From Ectocarpus siliculosus (Eukaryota; Sar; Phaeophyceae; Ectocarpales; Ectocarpaceae): 64,000 nucleotides of DNA. Location: the NCBI GenBank assembly GCA_000310025.1, contig FN649737.1, forward strand, positions 3,132,504 to 3,196,503, given 5' to 3'. Position numbers and translations under genes: made by a program. Under the pieces are notes generated by a model. The model did not search any database. It saw only the letters and a list, made by a program, of their open reading frames with translations, and was not told where the DNA came from. This document shows positions 12,783-25,306 of this stretch, piece by piece. Within the stretch, counting starts at the first letter, position 1. The number at the start of each line of letters is the position of its first letter.

Positions 12783-14411
12783 CTACCGGCCGTACCGTAG
12801 AATACCACGCCGTCATATTCATCAACACCTTTCGGAACTCCGCCTCTTTTTCCCTTTATGGTTGGACTGGAATCAGTTGAAAGGAAGGAGGGCAAAGGTT
12901 GACGACGCGGGTCGTCTTTTTCGTTTGCCTTTCTGCGCTCTCATTTACTGTGCCCAAACTCTGCTTCATTCGCCAACGTTTTGCAATTGGCCGATATTCT
13001 GCGTGCCAAGTGCCCTGCGGCGATGGCGAGAAGGCAGAGCACCAGGACCAAGCAGTGAATGAGCTCAACGGAGATCAAGCGCATGCAGCACGCCAGCCAG
13101 CAGATGGTGCGCAACGTAGTCACCCCAATGCCTCCGTGGCGGTGAGAGAAAAACACGCCCAAGTTAACCGCTGCTGCATGCAAAGGGCCGGCACGGTCCG
13201 CCTTGTACCTCTACCAAAGTTTCTGTTGTTGGTTGATGGGATGATACTACGTCTGGGTGTTGTGCGATAAGCTTATTGCTCTAGTTTCTCAGCCTCAGTA
13301 AGACTCTGGTCCGGAAACGCCTAGTCGCTCTCTTGGTCCATGACTACACACGCTACAATCAAACAGCCTTTGCGACAAGTCCGAAGACGCCGCTGTTCCC
13401 GAGACTACCACAGCGCGAGCAAAATTCTAGCGACACAACACAGCAGTGCTCCGCACACACAACACGCGGAGCCAGCTCCGTCTGCAGCATACACAACGAC
13501 ACAGAACAAGGCCGACACACAGGAGTCACGACTGCGCTATCGGCGTCAAGAGTCCACGGGGCGAAAAAACTACAGCCTACCGCAGATGTCGAGGCATGAG
13601 GGCCACTCTGCATCATCATTTCAACCTTTAAAAAGAGGGGAAGAGAGACGGTGGCGGAGATGTCGAACGCTGCACCGTTGGAAAGGCCTGGGCAAGGGCT
13701 AAGAGGTTTCTAAATGTAGCTGGGTTTCACCCACCCACTCGCGGCGGCTAGCTATACATACGTAGTTGTGGCGCACGTGACTTGTAACGGAGATCCAGAA
13801 GGTAGGGTGGTATCCTGCGTATGACTCTCTCGTATCCGCACAACAAAGGTCGTGAAAATCAGGACATCGACCTCGAGACAGAAGTGGGGTATTCAATCAT
13901 TCTTCACGCCACACCAAAGTTCCCCTCGTACACACTCGCTGCAATGGCTGTCAGGTGGCGAAGGCTGGTGGGTGTGCGGCTTGCGGCGGCCATCTTACCA
14001 CCGTGTGGCTACTGATTGCGTGTTTGGGGGCGGGCAGTTATGCACAGCAGCAGCCGAGCATGACTCCTGTTGTTGGCGCTCCAAACAAACGGGGGAACTT
14101 GGCCAATCGACTCACCTGCTTGATCGGCTCGATGACCCACATGTTGCCTCTCCGCCAGACTCCGCTGTTAGGCTATGTGTGGGTGGTGACCTCTGTCTCT
14201 CTCTGTCTCGGACACCCAGAACCAGCTCTCGGGAGAAAGGGGGCTCCGTGTTTCGAGGTTTCGTGGCGAAAATGAAGCCTGTCGTGAACAGGGACTGCCA
14301 AGCACGATGTGTACGGCGCGGTGGGCGTGCGTGTGGCGTGTGGTAGGTGGTTGCGAAAGCGCGCCGTATGGCAGGGACAATCGGAGCTTTGACAGCAAGA
14401 GAGGTACGACT

Positions 14412-14734
14412 ATGAACGTCCAAAACCCGCAGATGTTGGCCTACGAGCTGGCCATGCACCAGCGTGCGCAGAGCCAAGGGCAGAGTGCCCACATCTTCCA
14501 CTCGCCGCCTCCAAATTCAACCAACTGGCCAGGCCCGTTTCCTCAGCAACAACAACAGCAGATGCCGCTGCAACAGCAGCAGCAGATGCCGCAGCAGCAG
14601 CGTGCCCCATGGGGAATGGGAGGGCCAGGACCCCATGCTCCTGTTGTCGGGCCGCAACGACATCAACAGCAGCGGTGGAACGGCCCAGGCAACGGCCCTC
14701 CACAACCGCAGATCACCGGTCCTCCACGAGTCCC

Positions 14735-14767
<33 letters not shown>

Positions 14768-17700
14768 CCCCCGTCCGGGAAACTACGCCTCCCAACCGAA
14801 GCCTTGGGCACCCCAACCCCACCAGGTACCGCCCCCTGCTCACGGCGGCAGTCCTCGGGCAGGAGGCCCAGGGGCGACGTGGGCCGCTGTACAGCAGCGT
14901 TCCAACTTCGCCGCGCCGGGTATCAGGAAAGGCCCTGCCTCGGGGGCCGCACCACAGGGACAGATGATGGGAGCAGCTGAGGCCCAGCGCGGCTTCCGCG
15001 CAGGGCTAAGCAACAACAATTCTTGGCGGCAACATCAGCAGCAGCAGCAGCAGCAGCAAGGAGGGAGGACAAACATTGTCAACCGTAACAACGGCGGTAA
15101 CTTCGTTCAAACGCCGACCCGTGCTGCCGCTGGGGGGCCGCAGCAGCAGCAGTTTAAGACAGCGGGGACCATCTCAAATCACGCGGGCGCAACACCAACG
15201 GTGGGAGCCGCAGGGGCGAGGAGCGTCGCCAGCGACAAGCCAGGTGCGCAGCAAACCTCTTTGGCGGCAGCCAGTACCGCGGGCGCAGCTGCGGGGGGGG
15301 CGGCGAAGCTGTCTTGCGAACCGTGCGAGAAGGAGTTTACCACGGAGGCAGCCCGGCAGGCCCACCTGCAGTCCCACGTGCCGTGCCCGGAGAAGGGCTG
15401 CGGCTTCTCGGCGCTTAGGAAGATCGTCAACAACCACCACGAGGCCAAGCACGGCCAGTTCAGCGGCTCCGGCTTTCAGGTGCGCTGCTCCCACAGCCTT
15501 GTAGTAGTCCCTGCCCGCTCCCAAAGAACTTGTGGTTGTATTGCATGGATGGTGTAGGGGATCAAACAACTGGCGTGTGTAGCGCCAAGACTTGCTATTT
15601 AGCCTCGTAACCGCCGTAGGGTGTGGTTTCTTGGAATCTAAGAATCCCTCCTTTTGGCTGTCTATGTACTGTAGCTTATACCACAAATTCGAGCCTCGAT
15701 TGACTCCGGCTGCTTCTGACTGAGAGGTAGGCGGGCCTCCACGGTTTCTAGCCCCTCTCTCGGCTGGCTGGTACATGTGTTTGTCTGCACCCTTTATTCT
15801 CCGGCAAGATTCGGATGCCTTACAAATCGTAATTTGTCTTGCTCGAAGCAAGCAAATCCCGATAATGTAGTGGCTTTTGATATACTGTATTGAGTTCCCG
15901 CCGTCGTTCTAATCATCCGACCATCACGAGGAACTCCTGTCTGTCACTCGGTACACCCCCACCTTTGACACATGCGTGATGATTAATTACATGTGCCCTT
16001 TGCGGCTTTCTTCCAACAAACTGCACAGATGATTGACGTAGAGGGGAAGAAGTTCCGAGTGCTGCTGGGAACTAGCCCCGACGAGGTGGCCGAGTGGAGG
16101 GCTGAGAGGAGGAAACGGTGGCCGACAGACGAGAATAAGGCCAGGTGCGTTCACCCCTGCCGCCGACCACACTGCCCCCCCCCCCGTCGCCCCCCGCAAA
16201 GCTACCGCGAATCTTGTATGCGGTGGAAACGGTTGCTTGGGGAAAATTCTTCGTGGTGTAATGCACCCGTGGTTTTGAGCCAAGGCAACCGATGTGTCCG
16301 GGACTGCTTGCTTCGGGGGTGATCGCCTACCGCAACCGCGTTGTTGGGGTGGCTGGCCTTGAATACACATGTTGTGGCCAAGTGAGTCTTGCCCCCCCCC
16401 CTCTTCGTGCTCCCCCGTGCCGTGCCTCCTCTTTGGGGGAGCTTCTATACGCGGGTTTCAAACAGTGGATGGCTGCCGCCCACCTTGGCAAGTAACGGAC
16501 GAGTTAGTTTGTCCGGCCCACCGCAATCCCCCACCCCGCTATCGAGGGTCTATTTATGGCCATGCGTGGTAACGACCCCCCCCTAACCGAAACACGCCTC
16601 AAACAGGAAAGAGGAGGACGAAAAGAAGCGGAGAGCTCTCGGTGACTTGGGTCCGGACCCCGGTCCGGCGGGAAGAGGCCGAGGGAGAGGGCGTGGTAGG
16701 GGCAGGGGTCGCGATAGAGGAGGCGGGGGTGGTAGGGGAGGCGCGTCGGCGCAAAGGGCAGCCCCAGGCCAAAATGGCGCGGCCGTCTCATCCGCCTGCG
16801 CCGCCGGCACGGCAGCCGGTGGCGGTGGTGGCGGTGCCGTTGTGGATGGCGAGAGCGCAAGCAACGCCGGGGCGGAGGGTGGGAAACGCCCGCGCGAGGA
16901 GGACGGGGCGGGGAGTTCGTTAAAGGTGGCCAGGGTTGGCGATGAGAGCGCGGTGGTGCAAGGGGAAGGGACGAGAAAGGTTGCGGGAGCAGGCGGTGGC
17001 AACAAGAGGTTGTGCACGTTCTATCTCAAGGGTAGGTGCGACAAGGGCGAGGCGTGCACGTTCAGCCACGACGTCGAGCGAAAGAACTGCAGGTGGGTAC
17101 GCCCTTGTTGTTTCTTCATGCCCCGTTTGGGACTGTAGTTCGTGTTTGTCGTTGTTTGCTCTGGCTGGTCCGTTTCGCGTGTTGTGGAGCAAGTGTTGTA
17201 CCGACCTCGTTCTGGACGCACCCGTGCAAGCTAGCTGTCGCGTGCTGAGAACATGGCCTGTCTAGTTCTCCTCTTGCAATGAGCAAGGTAATGGTTTGGT
17301 ACGCCCCAAACATTCTCAGGAACGTTGTTCGGCTCTAATTGTGTCGTGACTTTTTCAGGAGAAGACGCACGGCCATGCCCCAACATGACACACGAAAGAC
17401 TCAGCTTGTGGCCGCTTTCGTATCCTGCCTGACGCGTGCGACCATGTACCTGCCCCTCGCAGCCATTTCACGCACCGCCGTTGCCACAAGGCTCAGCTCC
17501 TGTCCATCCTGTGCAACGTGTGTAAGACGATACCTGTGCTTCCTAAGACAGTTGGTGAACCGTTGTTGCCGCAAAGACAAGCTCTGATGATCGCCTGCTC
17601 ACCCTACCCGTCGCGCGTATCATACGTGCTCATACGTGCGCGCGCCCACGAACCCCCTCTCGTTCGCAGCTACTTCATGAGCGGCCGTTGCCACCGGGGT

Positions 17701-20249
17701 AAGGGCTGCTTGTTCATGCACGACCACGAGGCTAGGGAGAAGGCCAGGGCGGAGGCCGGAGACACCGCGGCCGATGAGAAGCTGACGAAGGCGGAGAAAA
17801 GCGCCAAGTGAGAAGCAGCAGTTCTACCGCTACCATAGGTTCTCTCGGCACACAATCAAATCCATGTGCTTCGTCGGCTTTTTATTGCCGTTGCATGTTC
17901 GCATTCTCTGTGAGCTTTCCGAACAAGAAATACCGTCGATTCTCGCCCCCGACAAAGCCGAGCATTTTTTTTTTTTATTGACACAAGACGGTCTTTGTTT
18001 TCATCCTAATACGGAGTAGGGGGCACCGTGGCGCGAAAATCGCCGAGACCAAGAGGCACCGCAAATACGAGCAGAGGAATCCTATGATAAGGCGCTTTGG
18101 ATATTGGAGATATATGAACTCCAGAAGGATGTGATTAAGTCAAATCCAAAATTCAAGTTTGGATTGAAGATGCGAATCTCCACCAGACAATTCAGGGATA
18201 ATTGTTTCAACAACGACAAAGTATATATTGACACTTTCGGTAACCAATGGCATAGTTATGTCCAAACTGCACCACGTCTGGGGGACTAGCGGTACTTCAT
18301 GAAATAACGGTTGTCGACGCTTGCTTGCTTCGCACTCCTTCAGACGTAAAGCCACGATCGATCACCACCCCCAGAATAAACTAAAGAGTCGAAGACCCTT
18401 GCAGTAGGAAAAGTCATAAGTCCTCTCTTTCTTATTCTCGTCTTGGTGTGAAATCATTAACATTCACCGCCCTTTGGTTTCGAACCCTAAGTTGCACCTT
18501 CGACCCCGGTACTCATGCTCCCGATCCCTGCAACTGCGATGAATGAGACTGTTGTAGACAAGCACGTATTCAGCACCGGCGCATTTCCGCAAGACAAGAA
18601 AACAAGAATAAAAACTGTTGTGAAAGCCCCCTTCATAAATAGGGGTTACGTATTGATTCCAACAAAACAGAAATAAATGGACGGCGTTGCAGCTCGGCAG
18701 CCGCGTTGTCTTCCGTCTCCGTTGCCCGCTGGCCGGTGCGGAGCTTGGCCGCCGTCACTACACCGCTCTCCTCTTTCGAGTGCCAGAGTCAGTCGCGCAT
18801 AGTATTTAGTACACAATGTACGGTTGACTCTGGCGCTCGGGAAAGAGGTGAGGTGTAGCGAAGGCGGCCACGCTTCGCAACCCGCCAGCGGCCAACGCGG
18901 AGGCGGAAGACAACGCGGCTTCCGAGCTGCAACGGCGTCTCGCGGCGCGGAAGACGAGCTCAAGCAGCTCGGGCAACAGCTCGCCGTAGCGACCTAGTGT
19001 AATCACGCCCAGAAGATCGCGAAGAAATACCTAGCGTAATCACGCCCAGAAGATCGTGAAGAAATGAATCGACTCGCCGCCAACCGGGGTCGGGTTCCGG
19101 CTATCCCTATTTAGAAGCCTTCTCGCCTAGCAAGAAGAATGTGTTAGCGGGGTGGGCGTAATGTTGAGATCCCCTTCGTAAGGGTACAATCTCCCCAGCG
19201 TTGGTCGAGGACGATTGATGCTCTCTTTTCCCGGAATCCGGTCCTTCAACCGCCTTGGCCGAGCGACTGTTAACCCTAACACTTATGCCGAACCAGGGCC
19301 CCTTTAGACCAAAATTATCGGTTGTACGGCAGGACTACCGCCCAATGAAGCCAGTCAGAACCCCACGAAAAGTCACCCTCTCCGCGGCCCCTTTCATGCC
19401 CTTCCAGGGCTAGCCCAAAAACTTTGTTAACCGAGACACGAGACAATACTTACCCTAAACCTTAACCCTTACGGCAGTAGAAGCCAAACTCACAACCAAA
19501 AAAATGCTTAACCGTGACCTGACTTTTTATTTTATTCTCCTCGTCGTTGTCCGATCCGGTGGACGGCATGAAAAACACACAGGAACAAGAAGGCGGCGGC
19601 GGAGGCGGCAGCGGTATCGGCGGCGTCCAAGCCCACCCTCCTGCGCAAGCTTCTCGCCCCTCAGCTGCACCGAGAGAGCAGCATCGCCCTCCAGGCCGTG
19701 CGGTTCATCGTCCAGTCGAAATTCTTCCAGGACGATGCCGCCGCTGCCGGTGGCGCCAGCGCCTCCGCAGCTGCGCCGGAGACGGCTTCGGCGCCACCGT
19801 CCCCCTCTGCTGCTCCAGCTGGTGGTCCTGCTAGTGCTGGTGATGATACTGGCAAGCAAACCGGCGACCTGTCGACGTCGGGCCCGTCGGCTACTCCGGC
19901 TTGTGATACTGTTGTTTCTGAGAGTGCTGGTGGTGCCGGCGATGATGCTGGCAAAGTGCTGTCGGCCTCGACGCCACCGGCCTCGTCTGCCGCTCCGGCT
20001 TTTGACTCTGCTGTTGGTGCTGGTGCCGGTGAGGGTACTGGCAGGGACGGTCTGTCGACCGATGCATCGGGTTCCCCCGCTCCTACCGAGGAGGAGAGAG
20101 AACCCGCTGTCGACGCTCCGGCGGCGGCGGCGGCAGCGGCGGAGGTAGCAGTGCCATCATCAAGATCTGCTCCCTCCCCGACTCCTACGGCAGCCCCCCC
20201 CGCCATCGCTAAGGAAGCCGCCTTGTCTGCGCCCACCGATGGCTCGTAG
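14412..20249 (+). CDS. NUFIP1-like zinc-finger protein (box C/D snoRNP assembly)
   Basis: Exons 14412-15479, 16029-16144, 16607-17092, 17670-17807 and 19583-20249 join in phase to give 824 aa. The N-terminal third is Gln/Pro-rich with several poly-Gln runs. A C2H2 finger follows (CEPC, 12 residues, HLQSH) with a second Cys/His cluster. Exon 2 supplies the NUFIP core helix (PDEVAEWRAERRKRWPT), the family hallmark. Exon 3 is RGG-rich and starts two CCCH fingers, both C-X7-C-X5-C-X3-H; the second is split by intron 3. The last exon carries a conserved-looking helix (LLRKLLAPQLHRESSIALQA), then an Ala/Ser/Pro-rich tail. NUFIP1/Rsa1 proteins scaffold box C/D snoRNP assembly in the nucleus. Without the last exon the frame would stop at 17811, but AA|GTGAGA fits a donor and phases agree. 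The true 5' start could lie further upstream. Confidence 0.83.
18680..18942. repeat. Large imperfect inverted repeat in NUFIP-like intron 4
   Basis: The left arm (about 18680-18791) is matched by the reverse complement of the right arm (about 18825-18942), with a 33-base loop. Matching blocks include GGCGTTGCAGCTCGG and GCCGCGTTGTCTTCCG. By eye identity is around 80 percent over about 112 bp. The right arm reads as a piece of a coiled-coil-like coding sequence (AEAEDNAASELQRRLAAR), so the hairpin may come from an inverted duplication of a gene fragment. Confidence 0.8.
18992..19065. repeat. 37-bp tandem duplication
   Basis: Two adjacent copies of a 37-base unit starting ACCTAGYGTAATCACGCC (18992-19028 and 19029-19065) differ at two positions. 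They lie just beyond the inverted repeat in the same intron. Confidence 0.9.
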
Positions 20250-22459
20250 AACGGACACACATACACGCAGTATCAAGTGCTCGTGGGCACCTGTTTTGCC
20301 CGCGGCGCAACGCAGTGGAGGAGTGTCGTGGGGAGTGTTACAGGTCCCCCCCGATAGCACCTGGTGGTTACAGGGCAGGGTATTTACCTCTTGTTTCCCC
20401 CTTCATTCGTGTTCAAAACAGAACTGAATGAGATCCCAAACATTGTTGTGGAATTGGCGTGAAAACGCCCTGGTCAAGGTTTAGAAAAAAGTGACGAGTT
20501 TCGTATATCCATGTGTGCGTGTTTTTAAAGTTTGCATTGACCGCCCTAACCGGCTCACCATTGAAACAATGTCAGTCTCAGTGCGGCTTGTGTGTGCGTG
20601 TGGAGCGTGCGATTTTCCCAGAACCAAGGGTACGTTTGTTGTTTGGCAGTGTCGTAGGGTATAGCCCGGCGACAATGAGTAAGGGCGGTTCGGGTTGGCG
20701 CAAGGGCGAGAGGAATTTAATCGGTGTCATGGCTCCGTGGTGTGGTGAGTGGTGAGCAGTGCAGGTGTGCTTTCGTTCGGAGAGCGGAATAGTATAGGAT
20801 GAGCGTGTAGACACCCGAGAGCGATACCTTTGGTTATCTCGACGAGCAGAAAAAGTAGAACAAGGCTTTAGTCTTTGCAAGGACGGAAGTAGCACATGAG
20901 TTGGGGAAAGGAGGGGCGGCTGGAGGGGATTCAATACATCATGCCCGGGGTGGTACTGAAAATGTGCCATAGTAGGTAGCGGGGAGAAGGTTGGTCACCT
21001 TGATTCATAGTCCTTTTGTACGTTGCAGGAATGAAAAAATATTTTCGCATCTGTGTCTGGTCGCTTTGGTGGAAGCAGATACATGTACCCCCAAGCAGGC
21101 AATCCCTTTGAAGAATTGGCATGTGTTGAGTGCTGTGTTGTGCGAGGGGGGCTTGAGGAACTCCGAGGTTGAGAGCTCATTCCAAGGGGAATCAGCTCCG
21201 ACAAAGCCGGGCATATGAAAGGGAACAAAAAGCGTTTACACGAGTTGCGGTATGGTTTCCCGTGAGGTTTGAGTTTGTTCCCGGGAACGTCCAGCAAAGA
21301 TGAAAACGAAAACCTAGGGCTGTATCGAGAGGGTAGACACTTCGATCAACCGCAGGCGGTACTTGTCCGGTTCGGTCTTGGTGTAATACGGCAAATGACT
21401 TGATATGTTATTGTGTGTCAACGTAAACGTGGTGGCGAGTTTGTATGCATACGCAGTAGCCTTCGCAGGGTTTTTCAATTAAACGAACATGTTCGCTAAA
21501 CTATGCAATCGGAGAAGTTGGGTTAGGGTTAAGCGTTAGGGAAATAGGGTCTACGTCTCCCCTCCCTGTTCCGTCCTCTCGAGGACGCGCGGTCAATAGT
21601 CTAACCGCTAATGCACGCAAAACGTAAGAGTACGCCCCCCCCCCTCCTCCATGTTCTTTATCCTCACATAATCTTAATAACCTCGCGAAGGCGGTCCTTT
21701 GTACGAGGATGTGTGTGAGCACCGAGCGCGCTTCCACTCGTAGGTAAGTGTGTGGGGTTTGCCTCCCGTCGTGTCCCCGCCTTTGCCGGCGTCTTTGCTT
21801 TCGCTGCGGGGCTCCTCCGGCGTTGGGTGTTTGGTGGTGGTGGTGGTGGTGGGGGTCTTGCTTGTAGTGGGGGTAGTGCGAAAAAAGCTGTCTGGTATTC
21901 GATGCCGTTAGTCTAGAGCTCGTGCGCGCGTGGTTTACGTTCCCGTGGATGCAGTTTTTGGTGGTCGTGTTGGGGTTGCTTCGTCCTGCGCCGTTGTTTC
22001 CCGTGCTGTGGTGTGGCCGGCGCAGCTCGCGAGGTTTTGGTAAGAGTGTTGAGGCGCCCGTATTTCTCCCGAGAGGTCTTTGCGCTGCCTTGTGATTAAG
22101 AACACATGGAAAATCGGATCAATGCTATCGACGAGCAGCAGCTTGTCTGATGGCTTATCTTCGCCACTTGTGTGGGGGTGGCCAAAGCTCGCCTGTTGTG
22201 TTTGCCACTCGACATCCGCTCGAAGAGATGATGTGGCCAAAGGTTAAAAGGTTCTGCCGAGATTGTAACGATTGCAAAGAGAGAGAGAGAGACAGAAACA
22301 GAGCGAGGGGCCGGGTCTTTACCAACCACGAACACCAATCAAAACAGCACACGATCATGGTACAACTGTGCCGCACACACAGGGGGAAACCGAGTACGGT
22401 GCAGGCCGGATCCACCACCGGCATAGCTACGATGACCGAACGACGCGTGATACGACCGC
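20250..22459. other. Intergenic stretch downstream of the NUFIP-like gene
   Basis: Apart from the repeat copy at 21452-21695, I see no coding domain on either strand. The first part probably holds the NUFIP-like 3' UTR. A GGT-rich run lies at about 21831-21850. Confidence 0.4.
21452..21695 (+). mobile_element. MITE-like element, copy 2 (short form)
   Basis: Same family as 12406-12782. It opens with GCAGTAGCCTTCGCAGGG, has a single tandem unit (CGAACATGTTCGC variant), the TTAGGG-rich stretch and the CTCGCGAAGGCGG end. A poly-C stretch (GAGTACGCCCCC) lies inside it. Confidence 0.6.
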
Positions 22460-24791
22460 TCAATAGAAAAACCCAGCGTCCGCCCACTCGTGCTCCATCA
22501 GCAAGCGCCCGTTGTGCGCGGCCATCGTCGGTTTCGGCACGAGGAGGGGCCGGCTCCCTAGCATTGGCACCCTGCCGAGATTCCCCGCGCCGCCGCCGCC
22601 GCCCGCCCTTCCGCCAGGGGCACCGCCAGGGACAGATCGGTGATAAAACAGGGTCGGGGTACCGCCGCCCCGTCCGCCGAGGGTGAGGGAGCCTCCAAGC
22701 CCCCCTGCCGTTGTTCCTCCGAGTGAGGCGCCCCCTCCGCCGGTCGACGCGTGGTTGTTGTCGCCGACGCCCCCTCCTGCGGTGCTGCTGTTGACGCTGC
22801 TGCTGCCGCCGCCGCCGCCGACGACGCGTTGATGGTGGAGGTGGCGCCCGCCGCTGGCGGTGGCGACCCGAGAGTTAGGCCGCGCCAGGCGAGACGAATC
22901 GGACGCGGCGTGCGTGCTCGGCATCATCGGCGGGAGGGACGAACGCTGTTTTGCGAGATGGCGATAATGGGGGCGGGGGGGGGGGGATCGGCGTGGTCGG
23001 AACCAAGATATGATGACTGCGTATGCACTGTATGTACCGACGCAGTATGGCTAAACGAACTATGATCCAGCAAGCTCCCCAAAGAAAAGGCAGTTTCATC
23101 TCAAGCCTGGATTTCGCCAACACCTGGACCGAAAAACCCTATTTGCTCACTACATCGGAAAGATGGCCAGTTGTTGCAGAACACGCAAGCAAAGAGACGT
23201 TCGCCTTCCAGGCCCGGTAGACCGAACCCCGCGACAAGGACCGGTCGCGTTTGGTCGGCCAACGTCGCACGCGACGCCACCACTGGACGCGTGTACGTCG
23301 CACCTCAAGAGTAATTTGTTGCTGCAACGGCTGAGATATCCAAAAGGCTACCGTAGCGAAATGTGTGTCCACAAGAAGCGTATGCCAATGCTTGGCGCAT
23401 CAATTACTAAAGATGTGATGGTAGATGAATGTTGACGAAGGATGATGTATGCTTGCATGCACGCACCGACTAAGAGAATGGCGCCCCTCAATACCAAGAC
23501 CACACCTTCGTTGGTAACGACCCAGCGACGAAAACACCGCACAGCTCATCCCTGAAACACCGCACGCACCTCGTGATGATGATCACCACGCCGCACACCG
23601 CTTCCTAGCGCCGCGCCGGCGGTTCCAGGCCGCCTCCTACGCTCGTGCTCGTTCCACCGGCGCCCCCCCGCCGCCTTCCGACCCTTGTCCAAGATCCCGC
23701 CGCTGCCGCCGCCAGGCTCGACGAGGTGTGCCGGCGCAGAAACCGGCCTTATTCTGGCGTTGGCTGGCCGGGCGTCGGCGAGAAACGCCTTTACCTGGGA
23801 AACCCCAACAACAGCCCCCCGCTCTCGTGGTGTTATACACTGCTGTGTCACCCTCGTTTTGCCGTAAGAGAAAATGCTTAGATTACTGCGTAGAGTGTCG
23901 TTGATTATCTTCCGCGTTTTTTTACGATCGGCAAATATTGCTACTGTACAGGCAATATGCTGTTGACATCACTACAACAGTGCTATAAATACACTCTTTA
24001 CTTACTCGCCATGCCGAACACCCATCATGTGACAGGCTACAGATCATATATGGCTAGCACGACCGCAACACTATTGCCGACCACTGCCGATCTTTATGTT
24101 GAAGCCAGTTTCAACCTCTACATACTAGTAAATTGTGATACAGATACTATAATGTTTTGCATACTCTTGCCTGTTCGTAGCCGGTAGGGAACGAGCCCAG
24201 CCGTCCGGCGCCGGGGTGTGGCGGTTTGACATCGGCTCTGGTTTTTGCCTTACTCCCTCCAGCTGTCGTGGCGGCAGGCGACGTTTTGGAGTTGCGATCT
24301 TCGTCGGAGCCGTCAGCCTGCGAGATGGTTTCATAGTTGAGGTTGCTGCTGTTGTTTTTGTTGGGCATGCACATATGGACATGACGGAGCACGCCATGTG
24401 TTCAGAGTGTGACAGTTGTTTTGGTTTCGACACGGGCATCCGGGATGGGTAACCCTCCAGCTTCCGCTGCGATCGTTTGTTCCTGTTGAAGACGTCATTG
24501 CCTCTAGTGTCGTGACATGCCATGCGGGGTATGGCCGTAGTCTCCCTCCAGCTACCTGGAGCAATCGCGTATATTAAGAGACCAACGACAGCAACATCTC
24601 ATCCCACACCCTTCGTGTACCCTCGCCGCCCACCAACCTCTAGCGTTCGGCCGCCCACTCCTAGCACGACCGATTGGACTTTCAAGTCGATGTAGCTCAA
24701 ATCTTCGGGGTTGTACGAATCCCCGAAGGTAAGCTGTTCGTTTCCGAGCTGCCGCAGGGAGTGCACCTTGAGAAGCACCGAGTTTGTGAAC
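22460..24791 (-). CDS. Candidate downstream exons, possibly of the kelch gene
   Basis: Minus-strand pieces read as exons. One begins at 24791 after AAAAAG (FTNSVLLKVHSLRQLGNEQL, then FGDSYNPEDLSYIDLKVQSV). One begins at 23794 after TTTCCCAG (VKAFLADARPANARIRPVSA) and reaches a likely donor near 23583. One begins at 22963 after AAAACAG. The last can be read in two frames, a short one ending near 22875 or a Gly-rich one ending at 22460 (HEWADAGFFY). The first piece needs two bases from an earlier exon. The kelch frame supplies them if it splices at TC|GTGAGG (25308) just before its stop. So does a short upstream frame starting with ATG at 25286. No family is recognised. Confidence 0.4.
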
Positions 24792-25306
24792 CTTTTTCAA
24801 CACAAAAAAAGTAGTGGTGTTGCGCACAGCGCACAGCGCAGAGGGTAAGGGGGGCGGGGGATTAAGCGCTCGGAAGATATCGTCGACCTTCAGAAGTACC
24901 AACGTTTGTCACTTTGGTAGAGCAATTGAACGACACGCAAGTTGTTTAAGCAGTTTTGTTTCGTAGGGGAAACCGGGGGCCTTAGTGAACAGGCTTCGGG
25001 GGGTCGTACACAAGTCCGGAGGGGCCCAACATTCGCACGCTGCAAGCAAGCACCTTCACCTCACGAAGGAGCTTTACCCGCTCTGTGCCTCACTTTGTCA
25101 ACATGAAATCACTCAGCACACGTGACATACAAGCCCACCAGTGCTTGAACCAAACGTTCGTAGAACATACAGCAAGTACCAAAGCACGGAGAGCTTTGGG
25201 GTTTGAAGAAGGGGAGCGCCCGGAGAGAGGCAGGCAGACAGGCGAACATACCGAGTGACCCTCTCCCCTGCCGCGACCGCATTCATTTTCTTCGCATTCT
25301 TTGTCC

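Larger units (their letters stand above)
10141..14411. other. Intergenic stretch with unplaced exon-like pieces
   Basis: No full gene could be built. Three plus-strand pieces read coding-like. One at 11159 onward follows a pyrimidine tract ending CAAAG (ILNGPTSVLVAKIRETLYRH). One at about 12125-12309 ends at a GTAAGC donor and contains VSLGSDMTSLGVFRQRSVQ. One at about 13060-13142 contains EIKRMQHASQQMVRNVVTP and ends at GTGAGA. They may belong to one unknown gene, or to the 5' region of the NUFIP-like gene. A 120-codon open frame at 13340-13702 is Gln/Ser/Arg-rich and unconvincing. Confidence 0.3.

Noticed and set aside
17339-17600. Possible extra CCCH finger exon between NUFIP-like exons 3 and 4
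   Set aside because: Cys and His spacing do not fit, and joining exon 3 directly to exon 4 gives a perfect finger.
22250-22310. GA-rich run
   Set aside because: Short simple repeat with no further structure.
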